A stretch of DNA of 64,000 nt from Celeribacter baekdonensis (GTDB lineage: Bacteria > Pseudomonadota > Alphaproteobacteria > Rhodobacterales > Rhodobacteraceae), in assembly GCF_003047105.1 (NCBI RefSeq), contig NZ_CP028475.1, forward strand, positions 1,302,001 to 1,366,000. The letters are read 5' to 3'. The position numbers were made by a program, and so were the translations under genes. Numbering within the stretch: position 1 is the stretch's first letter; the number at the start of each line of letters is the position of its first letter. Below are positions 1 to 8,429 of this stretch, one piece after another. Below the pieces are notes generated by a model that saw only the letters and a list, made by a program, of their open reading frames with translations, was not told the DNA's origin and did no database searches.

Positions 1-1247
1 GCCGGATCCGTCGCCGTTTCGGGCGCGATCACAGCCTCTTCCTCATCCTTCGGAGCAATTTTTACAGCGAGCGCAATTTCTGCGGCTGAGCCTGCGCGGA
101 TCGCCTGTTCGACAAGCGTCGCGGCGGCATCGCCTACGGGACCAGTCAAACCCACACTGGCCCCAGCGCGCAGATCGCGAATGGCAATGGACAGGTAGAT
201 TTTGCCCTTCTCAAAGGCTGTTTGCGCGGCCTGAGCATTTTTCTCCGACACGACAGTATCAAACATCGATATGGCGCGTGCCGCCTGTGTCGTAACGTTG
301 TTGGCAAGCTTGCGTGCCTCGGCGGACAGCTCAACCGGAGCGGCTGTCGTCATTTCTGCACGCATCTCAGCGACTTCTTGTTCAGAAGGCGGACGAGCCG
401 CCTCTACCTCTGAGGCAATTGCCCGCAAGGATGCGCGCCCAGCAGGATCTTCCCAGACCAAGTCTTCTGCAATTGTCGCAGTCAGCTTTGCATTGCATTC
501 GCCAGCACTTTCCGCTGCGTCACTTGCTTGTAAAAGGAGCTGATATACGCCGTAGTAAAGCATCTGCCGGAACACAGCATTGGTGGCTTCGCGTTCCATT
601 GCGCCTGCCGAAATATCAACGAGGCTGGTGTCAAAGAACCGGCCAATCGCAAAGCCAATTTCTTTGCCAACGAGTTGTTTTTGAACTGCAATATTTGCGA
701 CAATTTCCCCGGTCAGCGCATTGGTCATGGCCAGATCCATTCCAACCAACAAACGGTTCTGCCGCGCTTTCGGCCCAACCCCCGAGACGGTCACAGACGC
801 CCCGGCTCCTGGAATAAAATCGAGACTGTTGATACTTCCCGTGATGAAAAGATCCGCGGGCTTCATCGACTTTATATCCCGGATACCCCAGTTGTGCTCA
901 GTCGCAGCAATGGCCGGATCGCGCCGGTTTACGACCTGCACACCTGCATTAAACAGGGCGGTCTGGATCATATCCCCGGCACCCTGCGTGACCATTTTCC
1001 CGCTGCCTGCGTCGGCATAGCTTTCTTTGCCGGTCGCATCATTGATGGCACCAACCGCGAAGGTCAGCGATCTCGGTGCGCGGTTGCCAATGCACGCGAG
1101 CGCGTCGTCATATGCAGTCTCGACACGGCGGACGGGTGGCCCATCAACCATGAATACATCCTGATCCATTGGCGCCACAGCCTGTCCAAGGCTGGCACAT
1201 CCTGAAAGGAGAGCGACAACACTTGCGATGAATGGAAACGGTCTCAC
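1..1247 (-). CDS. CsgG/HfaB-family outer-membrane secretion lipoprotein (3' end beyond window)
   Basis: Reading leftward from a GTG at 1247, an open frame continues to the window edge (about 415 codons seen). The N-terminus is a lipoprotein signal ending in the lipobox L-S-G-C. A CsgG-like core follows (FAVGAINDATGK, a Gly/Ala-rich stretch near GAGDMIQTALFNAG, then a YYGVYQLLL segment like the conserved end of CsgG). CsgG and HfaB form an oligomeric outer-membrane channel that exports curli subunits or holdfast-anchor proteins; that role is known for the family and inferred here. After the core comes an Ala/Glu-rich extension, so the protein is longer than E. coli CsgG and more like HfaB. It is last in a three-gene operon, 19 bp after the preceding gene. 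No ATG sits near the signal peptide, so GTG is the likely start. Confidence 0.75.
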   Translation of the reverse strand, partial: MRPFPFIASVVALLSGCASLGQAVAPMDQDVFMVDGPPVRRVETAYDDALACIGNRAPRSLTFAVGAINDATGKESYADAGSGKMVTQGAGDMIQTALFNAGVQVVNRRDPAIAATEHNWGIRDIKSMKPADLFITGSINSLDFIPGAGASVTVSGVGPKARQNRLLVGMDLAMTNALTGEIVANIAVQKQLVGKEIGFAIGRFFDTSLVDISAGAMEREATNAVFRQMLYYGVYQLLLQASDAAESAGECNAKLTATIAEDLVWEDPAGRASLRAIASEVEAARPPSEQEVAEMRAEMTTAAPVELSAEARKLANNVTTQAARAISMFDTVVSEKNAQAAQTAFEKGKIYLSIAIRDLRAGASVGLTGPVGDAAATLVEQAIRAGSAAEIALAVKIAPKDEEEAVIAPETATDP

Positions 1248-1266
1248 GTAGCCCCCAAACACAAGA

Positions 1267-1779
1267 TTAATTACATATTCCCGCTGCAAAAGCAGCGAGC
1301 GCATCGGCAAGATCAAGGACCGAAAGAGGCGACACATCCGGTGCGGTGTCGCCTTCAGGGGTCTGTAATGATGACAAGATAGATGCATCAATACAGCCGC
1401 TGTTGTCGGCCGTGTTGTCTGCGGTAATGATGTTGCCATCGCCCTCCACCGACACATCCGTCGTGCCTGTGTTTAGAGATCCAACAGCATAGGTCTGCTG
1501 ACCGATTTCGTCACCAATCTGCAAATCAGTCGTGACATCACCATCCGTTGTCACCTCAACGTAGCCAGTGCGGTTATCGTTTGTAATGTAGTAGTTCGTT
1601 TGTGCCGCAGCCGTCGGGTTTTCGGCGTCGTTAATCACCTGCGCTTGCTGCAACACGAGACTACGGTCAGATGCGCTCGGAAACGCATAGCTTCCCGACC
1701 AATTCTGTCCAGACGTACTATAGGTTTGGCCCCATGCGAGGCATGGAAGCACAGAAAGGCCGAGAACGAGTTGTTTCAT
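1267..1779 (-). CDS. small exported protein, HfaA/curli-accessory-like
   Basis: A 170-residue protein with a clear Sec signal (MKQLVLGLSVLPCLAWGQ, probable cut after A15-W-G). The mature part is rich in Asn, Thr, Asp and Gly with short beta-strand-like segments (SGQNWSGSYAF, QQTYAVGSLNTG, GDGNIITADNTADN). That composition resembles small curli or holdfast-anchor proteins such as HfaA, but the match is by pattern only. Its ATG overlaps the stop of the upstream lipoprotein gene (ATGA), and a CsgG/HfaB-type channel gene follows. Context therefore suggests a secreted surface-fibre or adhesin-anchor component. It could also be an accessory factor of the channel. Confidence 0.55.
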   Translation of the reverse strand: MKQLVLGLSVLPCLAWGQTYSTSGQNWSGSYAFPSASDRSLVLQQAQVINDAENPTAAAQTNYYITNDNRTGYVEVTTDGDVTTDLQIGDEIGQQTYAVGSLNTGTTDVSVEGDGNIITADNTADNSGCIDASILSSLQTPEGDTAPDVSPLSVLDLADALAAFAAGICN

Positions 1780-2330
1780 TTTACGCGCCCAAGATTGGGC
1801 GTTGTAACGCTACCATCACGGTGGATCGTGATGCTGCCCGCCGTCACAGCTGCATTGTCTCCGTCTTTTCCAGTGTCATTGGGCGCATCTGTCATACTCA
1901 CTTCAGATACAGACACGTTTCCGGTACTCGCACTCTGCGCCAGCGTCCCACCAGAAACCACTTCGGAAGCCTGCGCGGTTCCTGCTTCTGCGCTCTCAGC
2001 TACAATCTCTGGAGTGCCCGCCGGTGATGGAATATTGTTTGGAACACTTTGCGTAGACCGCACGCTGCCATCGGAAAGGCGCACCGCTGGCACGACGTAG
2101 AAATTCGTTACCGGGCATTCGTCCGGGTATTGTGTCATTTTGCCATTCGTCGCGACATAGGTGTCGCTCAAAACATAGTATTCGCCATCGACGACAAAGA
2201 AGGAGTCTTCGACTGATTTCCCTGCTTTATCTGCGATGCAATACGGATCTTGCATTGTCATACTCAAGGTCTGGCCACACGCAGAAAGCGTTGGGATCGC
2301 CAGAATTATGGCACTAAGTCGGGTGTTCAT
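1776..2330 (-). CDS. lipoprotein, first gene of the CsgG-type operon
   Basis: The chosen ATG at 2330 has a GGAG about 7 bases upstream and begins a lipoprotein signal with lipobox L-S-A-C (Cys18); an ATG 60 bp further upstream would bury the signal. The mature protein (about 167 aa) has a Cys-containing N-terminal part (DPYCIADKAGK, YPDECPVTNFYVV) and a low-complexity Ser/Thr/Ala/Asp-rich middle. It ends in a short basic tail containing ITIHRDGSVTTPNLG. I do not recognise a family. Stop and next start share ATGA, so it is translationally coupled to the HfaA-like gene. The 180 bp upstream is very AT-rich and should hold the operon promoter. By analogy with curli and hfa operons it may be a periplasmic chaperone-like or anchoring lipoprotein. 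Confidence 0.55.
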   Translation of the reverse strand: MNTRLSAIILAIPTLSACGQTLSMTMQDPYCIADKAGKSVEDSFFVVDGEYYVLSDTYVATNGKMTQYPDECPVTNFYVVPAVRLSDGSVRSTQSVPNNIPSPAGTPEIVAESAEAGTAQASEVVSGGTLAQSASTGNVSVSEVSMTDAPNDTGKDGDNAAVTAGSITIHRDGSVTTPNLGRVK

Positions 2331-2514
2331 GATATTCTCCACGCGTTTCTGTAAGGCTACGACACCACGCAGGAAGAGACCGGAACACATTCGCGCAAAG
2401 GGATGTTCTTAAGATTGAAAATATCGCGTTAGTTTTTCATTTCAGCCCGAATTAAGTTTTTTTAACTTTTATATTATTTAAAAATCTAAAGTTTTCACTC
2501 CTATGGAAATTCTA

Positions 2515-3353
2515 GGGCTGTTGATGTTCATCTGATTTGAATGATTGATACGGCTAGGGTGTGGACTCAATTGAGCCAACATCTGATTGCAAAGATATGG
2601 ACCATCGACAGGAAGTTGCGTTTCAACTTTTCGTATCTCGTTGTTAGCCTTCGCATGTCTTTCATGCGGCAGAAGAACCGCTCTACAAGGTTTCGCTGGG
2701 CGTAGATGTCGGGGTCATGTGGGATGTGGATGCGGGCGTTTGACTTGGATGGGATCACTGCCAATGCGCCTTCGTCAGCGATGGTTTGGCGGATGGCTTT
2801 TGAGCCATAGGCTTTGTCTGCGACGATAGCTGTCGGCTGTTTTTGCCAGCCGACAAATGAACCAAATACCTTGCTATCATGCGTTTGTGCGCCTGTAATC
2901 GCGAACCGTAGAGGCAGGCCGCGATGGTCTACGGCGACGTGAACCTTGCTGCCGCGACCGCCGCGTGAGCGTCCAATACCTTGCGCCAACTCCCCCCTTT
3001 TGAGCCTGCTGCCGCCCGGTGTGCCTTGACGATTGAACTATCAATGAAGATCAGCGCATCCTCACATTCCGTCGCCAGCACATCAAATATCCCTTGCCAA
3101 ATCCCGCGCTCACCCCAGCGGACATAGCGGTTGTAAACTGTCGTGCGCGGGCCATACCGTTCCGGCAGATCGCGCCACGGCGCCCCCGTGCGCAGAACAT
3201 AGAAAATGCCATTCAAGACTGTTCTGTCATCCTTGCGCTGCGGACCGCGCCCTTGTTTGGGTAAATGAGGCCGGATTGCAGCCCATTCTTCGTCGCTCAG
3301 ATCAAATCTCGCCATCATGCACCTGTTTTCCGCAGATGAATCATGAAGAGCCC
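2515..3353 (-). mobile_element. IS5-family (IS427-like) insertion sequence
   Basis: Imperfect terminal inverted repeats of about 22 bp bound the element: the left end reads GGGCTGTTGATGTTCATCTG and the right end, on the complement, GGGCTCTTCATGATTCATCTG. Between them lies one transposase gene in two overlapping frames. The length of about 840 bp is normal for this group. No clear target duplication is seen; the right end abuts the remains of another IS5-type transposase, so this copy probably inserted into older IS debris. Confidence 0.8.
2567..3318 (-). CDS. IS5-family transposase made by -1 frameshift (OrfA/OrfB)
   Basis: OrfA starts at 3318 (MMARFDLSDEEW) and carries the N-terminal DUF4096-like part (RTGAPWRDLPERYG, then FIDSSIVKAH with the first DDE Asp). 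OrfB covers the rest (AIVADKAYGSKAIR with the second Asp, RNLVERFFCRMKDMRRL with the Glu). The frames join near 2992-3001, where the coding strand reads AAAAGGGGGG, a classic slippery run. A -1 slip gives the continuous junction GSKGGELAQGIGRSRGG expected for the family. The transposase should therefore be a single frameshift product and looks intact. It is a DDE enzyme for cut-and-paste transposition. Confidence 0.85.
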
Positions 3354-4125
3354 ATTTCAGCAAGACAAGGAATTGGGGTCACACCCTAGTGAAATGAACG
3401 CCTTGAAGCTCTGGTCGGTCTTGCACGAGCGCATGGCGATGCCTCTGTTTTCCTTGAGCTTTCCGAAATGGTTTTCGATCAGATGACGCCATTTGTAGGT
3501 TTCCTTGTCGAACTCGGCAGGAAAGCGGCGGTTGGATTTTGGCGGAATGACCGGGGCAATGCTACGTTCGGCCAGCGCGGTTCGGAGCCAATCGGCTTCG
3601 AAGGCGCGATCCGCAAACAGGTGATCTGCGGCGAGGGTGTCGATCAACTCCGGCACGCCGCGCAGGTCATGCGCTTGCCCCGGCAACAGGCGGAAATCGA
3701 CAAGGTTGCCAAGCGCATCGGTCAGGGCAACGATCTTCGTCGTCATGCCGCCGCGCGAGCGCCCTATGGCCTGGCTCTGCGTCCCCCTTTTGCGCCCTGG
3801 CCGGAGCGGTGGACCTTGACGATGGAACCGTCCATTGCCCGGCAGATGAATGAAATATTCACCGAGAGGGGATCATCGCGTATTCGAAATCGGCGTCCGC
3901 AGCCAAGGTTCTGAACATGCTGTAGAAAGCGTCAGCTTTCACCCACCGCCGGAACCGCTTGAAGACAGAATTCCACTTCCCGAATTCGACGGGCAGTTCC
4001 CGCCATTGCGCACCAGTTCGCACAATCCACAACACAGCTTCCATGAACAGGCGTGGATCGCGTCCGGTTTGGCCGGGATCTGTGGCCTTGCCGTGCGACG
4101 AATGCGGCCTGACGGCGTTGTACAA
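3354..4125 (-). pseudogene. decayed IS5-family transposase joined to an IS3 integrase tail
   Basis: The minus strand encodes pieces of a second IS5-type transposase: an N-terminal part ([12 protein letters not shown], then [18 protein letters not shown]) and a C-terminal part (MTTKIVALTDALGNL, LFADRAFEADWL, HLIENHFGKLKENRG). Between the two, about 41 bp (near 3829-3869) is inserted after the codons for EYAM, giving an early stop. The 3' end is lost at the neighbouring IS. At the upstream end the frame begins with YNAVRPHSS, the typical C-terminus of an IS3-family integrase, so this is a chimera of two old elements. A slippery AAAAGGGGG run like that of the intact neighbour is still present. 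Not expected to be functional. Confidence 0.7.
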
Positions 4126-4214
4126 CCGAACACCAGAACACCCACGTTATCGATCGGCGCGAGGTTCTTTATCGATGGCACCCTTGGTTTGGCCGATCGG
4201 TTTATATCCATGAG

Positions 4215-4661
4215 GTGATCGACAAACCTAGTGTGGCAGTTTTTCGATGTAACCTCACTGGCGGTCGGTCTGACCGGTCTCTGGAAGTTCCTGTCTGGAT
4301 GTTTGACCGGGCCGCATGTGCCGGCTGTCGCGGTGTCGATACGGCACATGTTGGTCTGGATACCCTGACGGTGCTTGCGGATTTGGTCAGCCATGCCGAC
4401 CGTAGCTCATTCGATAAATCCGACTCCGCATCATGCGCTGGCGCAGCATTGGACTCTGAACCAACGATTCGGAGGTCGGCCAATGCCGCGCAAAACGATG
4501 ACGACACAACTCGAGCTGTTTCCGCAGACCCAGTCCACAGCTGCGCCACCAATCCCGCCTTGGCAAAGCCTGCCCGACGACACGCGGCAATCGTTAACGC
4601 GGCTGATGGCGCGCCTGATGGTGGAACATGCGGGCACGACGGACGGGGAGAGCTATCATGA
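4215..4661 (+). CDS. small ORF of the serine-recombinase element, function unknown
   Basis: A 148-codon frame from a GTG at 4215, ending in a TGA that overlaps the recombinase ATG (ATGA). The N-terminal part ([41 protein letters not shown]) looks protein-like, while the second half is low in hydrophobic residues and overlaps the accessory gene at 4483-4668 in another frame. Both frames cannot be under full selection, so the real gene may stop being meaningful near 4450. Its fixed position ahead of the recombinase suggests it belongs to the same mobile unit. No function can be assigned. Confidence 0.4.
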   Translation: MIDKPSVAVFRCNLTGGRSDRSLEVPVWMFDRAACAGCRGVDTAHVGLDTLTVLADLVSHADRSSFDKSDSASCAGAALDSEPTIRRSANAAQNDDDTTRAVSADPVHSCATNPALAKPARRHAAIVNAADGAPDGGTCGHDGRGELS

Positions 4662-4668
4662 AGCATGA
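4483..4668 (+). CDS. short accessory protein upstream of serine recombinase
   Basis: A 61-residue product whose core (LELFPQ, then [21 protein letters not shown]) resembles small proteins of the type LPEETRxxLTxLLxRLL often encoded directly ahead of stand-alone large serine recombinases in proteobacteria. The internal helix is amphipathic. The stop overlaps the first codons of the recombinase (ATG at 4658), so the two are probably translated together. I assume it helps recombinase synthesis or activity, but nothing in the sequence proves this. Start choice between 4483 and the ATG six codons later is uncertain. Confidence 0.6.
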   Translation: MPRKTMTTQLELFPQTQSTAAPPIPPWQSLPDDTRQSLTRLMARLMVEHAGTTDGESYHEA

Positions 4669-6718
4669 GAAGATCGGGCCGCAGCACCTGGAGCGCAAGG
4701 CGATCCTCTACGTTCGGCAGTCATCAGCCCATCAGGTCCTGCACAACCGGGAAAGCAGCACTCTGCAATATGCGATGCGGGAGCGGCTGTCCGATCTGGG
4801 TTGGAGCCGGATCGAGACCGTGGATGACGATCTTGGCCGGTCTGCCGCCGGCGGCGTCGAGCGGGCAGGCTTTGACCGGATGATTGCAGATGTGTGTCTG
4901 GGAAAGGTCGGTGCCGTTGCCGCACGCGAAGTATCCCGCTTCGCGCGCAACAGCAGAGACTGGCAGCATCTCGTAGAGATGTGCCGCGTCGTCGATACGG
5001 TGTTGATCGATCAGGAGACGGTATATGCGCCGCGCGATGGCAATGACCGCCTGTTGCTGGGCTTGAAGGGCAGCCTGAACGAATACGAACTCGATCTCCT
5101 CAGACAACGTTCCCTTGCGGCACGCTATGAGAAGGCACGGCGCGGCGAACTTGTCGTCGCTGCTCCTGTCGGGTTCGTGAAGGCTGGCGACAGGCTTGAG
5201 AAGGATCCGGATCGTCGCGTGCAAGATGCCATAAGTCTGGTATTCGACAAGGTCGCCGAGCTGGGGAGCGCGCGGCAGGCCCTCATGTGGTTTATTGAGC
5301 ATGGTCTTGAACTGCCCTGCCTTCGCAAGCAGGGTGAGGTGGTCTGGCGGCGGCCAACATACGCCACCATCCATCGCATGATCGTCAACCCGGCTTATGG
5401 CGGGGCCTATGCCTACGGCAAGACCCGGACTTCGATAGGGTTTGGGGCATCCGCTACGCGCAGGAAGGATCGCGATGAGTGGCTGGCATTGAAGCCGGGC
5501 GCGCACGAAGGATACGTGAGTTGGGAGAAGGCAGAGGCGATCCGCAGAATGGTCAGCGACAATGTCCCTCAGAGCCGACATCACGGCGCGGCCAAGCATG
5601 GTTCCGCACTTTTGGCCGGACTTCTGCGCTGCCGGCGCTGCGGACGTAAGTTGACGGTTCGCTACACCGGTAAGAAGCATGATATCCCGCGTTACTCTTG
5701 TTGGCGTGGAATCTTGGACAATGGCGAAGCGCGCTGCATCGCTTTTGGCGGATTGCGGGTCGATGATGCCATTGAACATGCGCTCTTGCAGGTGGTCAGC
5801 CCCGGCGCGATCGCCGCCGCTGAAGCGGCCGCCCGGCAAGCGGTATGTCAACGGGATCAGGTTCGCGATGCGCTCAGCCGTGATCTGGAGGCCGCGCAAT
5901 ATGCGACTGACCGTGCATTCCGACAGTATGATGCATCGGACCCTGAGAACCGCTTGGTGACTGCAGAACTGGAAGCCCGTTGGAACCGGATGCTTCAACG
6001 GGTCCAGGAGATCGAGCAGAAGCTCGCGCACCACGATACGACTACCTCGCATGCGACAACGCTACCGGTGGAAGACCTGGCAGCCTTGGGGAGCAATCTT
6101 GAGCGCGTCTGGTTTGCGCCGGGCACGGACGCTAAGCTCAAGAAGCGGATTGTCCGCACGGTAATCCGTGAAGTAGTGGCAAATCTTGACGACAATGCAT
6201 CCGAGATCGTCCTGTTGGTTCATTGGGCCGGCGGTGCCCATACAGAAATCCGCCTGCCAAAGCGCCCGCGAGGACAGCGCAATGCAACACCACCTGATAT
6301 TGTTGAAGCCGTCCGCCAGCTTGCGCGGATCGCCAGCGACTGTGTCATCGCCGGTGTCTTGAACCGGAACGGTCTTGCCACCGGAAACGGCAACCGCTGG
6401 ACCAAGGAACGGATCACAGCACTACGGTCCTACCGCAAGATTCCCGTATTCAAGGTTGAACCCAATGGTCTCGATCCTTGGCTCAACCTCTCCAACGCGG
6501 CCAAGCTTCTTGGGGTGGCACCAAAAACGTTGCGGTTGGCAGCAGAAGCAGGTGAAATCAAAGCTGAACACCCGCTCGCTGACGGACCGTGGATATTCGA
6601 GCGAACGGAACTGTCAAAACCGGCGGCACAACGTCTCAACAATCGGGCCCGAAAAAACCCAAAACACCCCGCAGTATCACATCCAGATCAACAAAACCTA
6701 TTTCCTTCAACAGCATAG
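4658..6718 (+). CDS. large serine recombinase
   Basis: A 686-residue site-specific recombinase. The resolvase-type catalytic domain is at about 13-150 (AILYVRQSS with the catalytic Ser at 22/23 and Arg20; [23 protein letters not shown]). It is followed by the recombinase domain (about 165-290) and a zinc ribbon near 325-370 ([10 protein letters not shown], then YSCWRG and ARCIAFGG). A helical coiled-coil stretch lies at about 390-460. The C-terminus adds a helix-turn-helix-like segment ([18 protein letters not shown]), which is less usual. The start was placed at 4658 because [11 protein letters not shown] leads straight into the domain and the upstream ORFs overlap it. Such enzymes move or resolve integrated elements by serine-phospho-DNA strand exchange. 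Attachment sites were not identified. Confidence 0.85.
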   Translation: MKHEKIGPQHLERKAILYVRQSSAHQVLHNRESSTLQYAMRERLSDLGWSRIETVDDDLGRSAAGGVERAGFDRMIADVCLGKVGAVAAREVSRFARNSRDWQHLVEMCRVVDTVLIDQETVYAPRDGNDRLLLGLKGSLNEYELDLLRQRSLAARYEKARRGELVVAAPVGFVKAGDRLEKDPDRRVQDAISLVFDKVAELGSARQALMWFIEHGLELPCLRKQGEVVWRRPTYATIHRMIVNPAYGGAYAYGKTRTSIGFGASATRRKDRDEWLALKPGAHEGYVSWEKAEAIRRMVSDNVPQSRHHGAAKHGSALLAGLLRCRRCGRKLTVRYTGKKHDIPRYSCWRGILDNGEARCIAFGGLRVDDAIEHALLQVVSPGAIAAAEAAARQAVCQRDQVRDALSRDLEAAQYATDRAFRQYDASDPENRLVTAELEARWNRMLQRVQEIEQKLAHHDTTTSHATTLPVEDLAALGSNLERVWFAPGTDAKLKKRIVRTVIREVVANLDDNASEIVLLVHWAGGAHTEIRLPKRPRGQRNATPPDIVEAVRQLARIASDCVIAGVLNRNGLATGNGNRWTKERITALRSYRKIPVFKVEPNGLDPWLNLSNAAKLLGVAPKTLRLAAEAGEIKAEHPLADGPWIFERTELSKPAAQRLNNRARKNPKHPAVSHPDQQNLFPSTA

Positions 6719-7290
6719 AAAGATGGGCGTAATGAAGCAAAGTTGTAGTCGTATCGCCAAAGTGAGCTACTCCCCATCCGCTGGACACCTATCCATCTTC
6801 CCTGCCGTGCCGTATCCTGTGCTCTTGAGTTCGGCCGAACATGGCTGCGGAAGGCGCGTCCTAGATTTCAGGTTTTCGACCAGGTGCCGGAACTGGGTTT
6901 CATTGAGCGTCACTCGATAATTTGAGTGTTATTTGCCAAATTAATTTTCTCGGCAGTGCCTAGTGGAGTTGAGCTTCAGCGGAAAACCTTACCCACAAGA
7001 TTCGTAAGCATTTGTTTTTAAACAACAATGAAAAGAGAAAAAACTTCGCACCTGAGCATTTTCAGCCACGCGCGCAGATCTTCACCCCCAGTGATCCTGA
7101 GTTTGAGCGCCTGACAGGCTTCACCCTTTATGATAGGAACGTGACCCCAATGCCGAACGGGTACGCCGTCGAAGAGCCTTGAGGCCAATTGCCCTACTTT
7201 CAACGGCGGCCCGGTAGGGCCGCCGTTTTGTCGCAACATTAGACATAAGAAGTCGTATATTTTATGTGAATAGCCAAGAAACCATAATGT
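6719..7290. other. intergenic stretch with a possible coding remnant
   Basis: No convincing complete gene. On the + strand a stop-free frame ends at a TGA at 7182 and reads protein-like near its end (FTPSDPEFERLTGF, LYDRNVTPMPNGYAVEEP). There is no good start, so it may be the tail of a lost gene. It is followed closely by a strong hairpin terminator. The rest (6719-6990) is AT-richer and shows nothing I can name. Confidence 0.4.
7202..7230 (+). terminator. Rho-independent terminator
   Basis: Near-perfect hairpin AACGGCGGCCC / GGGCCGCCGTTTT with a short loop, ending in TTTT on the + strand. It lies just after the possible coding remnant that stops at 7182 and would insulate the minus-strand cassette to the right. 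Confidence 0.7.
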
Positions 7291-8013
7291 TCAGTGCCGG
7301 ACCGTAGCTTTCACCATCTCGTCTGTTTCCAGACGCAACACCCCGCTCCACAGAAGTGTCTTGAAATACATCCAATCATGTCGGCTCCCGCCCTTTACCT
7401 CATGAACTGAAACCAGCCCCGCCCATTCCAGCGGCTTCAGCACATAGCTTGAGAAAATCGCCATCCCCCGCCAGCCCGCGTTTCCCCAATCTGGCCCCTC
7501 CCCGTAGAACAGTCCGTAGATCTGCTTTTCAGACTGTCCGGCTTCCAGTTCGACATTCATGACATTGAGCCAGACATCCCAATTCCCGATGGGCCGCTCA
7601 TCAAGCCGGGCATATGACGAATGGTCCACCTCTAGGATGAAGAACGGCATCAGCTCATGGAACAGTTGTGCCGGGGATTTCAGCAGGTCCTTCCCTTTCT
7701 TGGTCAGGAGGAACTTGCCCTTGTAGTGGCGCCCCAGTTTTCGTTGAAGCAACAGGAAATGCACGATCTGGATTGATGGGAACTCGTATTCATTGACAAC
7801 CTTGCTGACGCTGAAGGCCTCCTCAAGGCCGAATCCCGGCCAATTGACATGTTCGACGGCCCAGTGGACAAACTTGCGCTGGAATGCCTTTGTGGCTGTC
7901 AGGCCGATGCCACCGTTCTCGGCGGCATACTTCATGGTGTACTGCGCCGCCCTAAGCAACGGAGACAGGCGCAGTGCCGGATGGTCATCGGGAAGTTCAA
8001 GAAACTCGATCAT
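7291..8013 (-). CDS. conserved-looking hypothetical protein, cassette gene
   Basis: A 240-residue soluble protein with no signal peptide or membrane segment. Visible blocks include LPDDHPALRLSPLLRAAQY at the N-terminus, GIGLTATKAFQRKFVHW, and a winged-helix-like run FPSIQIVHFLLLQRKLGR then KGKFLLTKKGKDLL. The latter resembles helix-turn-helix with a beta-wing, so DNA binding is possible. The C-terminal third is Trp/Gly-rich (GNAGWRGMAIFSSYVLKPLEWAGL). A GGAGG lies 13 bases before the ATG, a little far. It is last of a minus-strand run of three or four uncharacterised genes next to a recombinase and an hsdM fragment, suggesting an accessory or defence-type cassette. I do not recognise the family. 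Confidence 0.65.
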   Translation of the reverse strand: MIEFLELPDDHPALRLSPLLRAAQYTMKYAAENGGIGLTATKAFQRKFVHWAVEHVNWPGFGLEEAFSVSKVVNEYEFPSIQIVHFLLLQRKLGRHYKGKFLLTKKGKDLLKSPAQLFHELMPFFILEVDHSSYARLDERPIGNWDVWLNVMNVELEAGQSEKQIYGLFYGEGPDWGNAGWRGMAIFSSYVLKPLEWAGLVSVHEVKGGSRHDWMYFKTLLWSGVLRLETDEMVKATVRH

Positions 8014-8030
8014 GGAAGAACTTTGGCCTC

Positions 8031-8165
8031 CTATTCGCGGTTTGACCAGACATCAAGCTGCTTGGCCAGTCCCTGATGGCTCGAGACCTCGTCCGCCAGG
8101 CTGCCGAGAACCAGATTCGTATCGCTGTGCTGAACGGCGACACCGCGCTTGGCATAGGCCACCAA
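8031..8165 (-). CDS. possible 44-codon ORF between cassette genes
   Basis: Immediately after the stop of the 87-aa gene the same frame continues without stop to a TAG at 8031, reading VAYAKRGVAVQHSDTNLVLG and ending GLAKQLDVWSNRE. A TTG directly abuts the previous stop and a GTG follows one codon later. The composition is protein-like. It could be a separate small protein, or the two segments may be one gene with an in-frame TAG (mutation or readthrough). Evidence is weak because no separate ribosome site is obvious. Confidence 0.35.
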   Translation of the reverse strand: MVAYAKRGVAVQHSDTNLVLGSLADEVSSHQGLAKQLDVWSNRE

Positions 8166-8429
8166 CTAATCGTCATTACCGTCTTGGGAGCTCGGCTTCG
8201 GTTCTAAAGAGATCCAGACAAATTCTCCCGTCCTCTTGCTTCTGAACAGCGCCACCCGGTCCCGACGGAGCTTTCGGAACGGCATGTTCTCGCGCTGCAA
8301 TTCCATTGCTGAAATCTCTCCGCGGGCCAGTCGCTCTTCGTCGCGCGCACGCGAAAGCGCTTTCTGCTTTTGACGTTCTTCAAAGGAAAAATACTTAGGC
8401 TCGTCACCATCAAACATGTCGGTCTCCAT
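8166..8429 (-). CDS. small charged hypothetical protein
   Basis: An 87-residue protein with an acidic N-terminus (METDMFDGDEPKYF), then a highly charged helix (EERQKQKALSRARDEERLARG) and a short strand-rich end (VALFRSKRTGEFVWISLEP). The last part suggests a small beta-hairpin domain. Its start overlaps the 3' end of the upstream DUF6634-like gene by 20 bp, so both are probably translated from one message. No family recognised; a nucleic-acid-binding or antitoxin-like role is only a guess. Confidence 0.55.
   Translation of the reverse strand: METDMFDGDEPKYFSFEERQKQKALSRARDEERLARGEISAMELQRENMPFRKLRRDRVALFRSKRTGEFVWISLEPKPSSQDGNDD

Noticed and set aside
4724..6052. Minus-strand frame of about 440 codons opposite the serine recombinase
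   Set aside because: Shadow frame; the plus strand has all recombinase domains.
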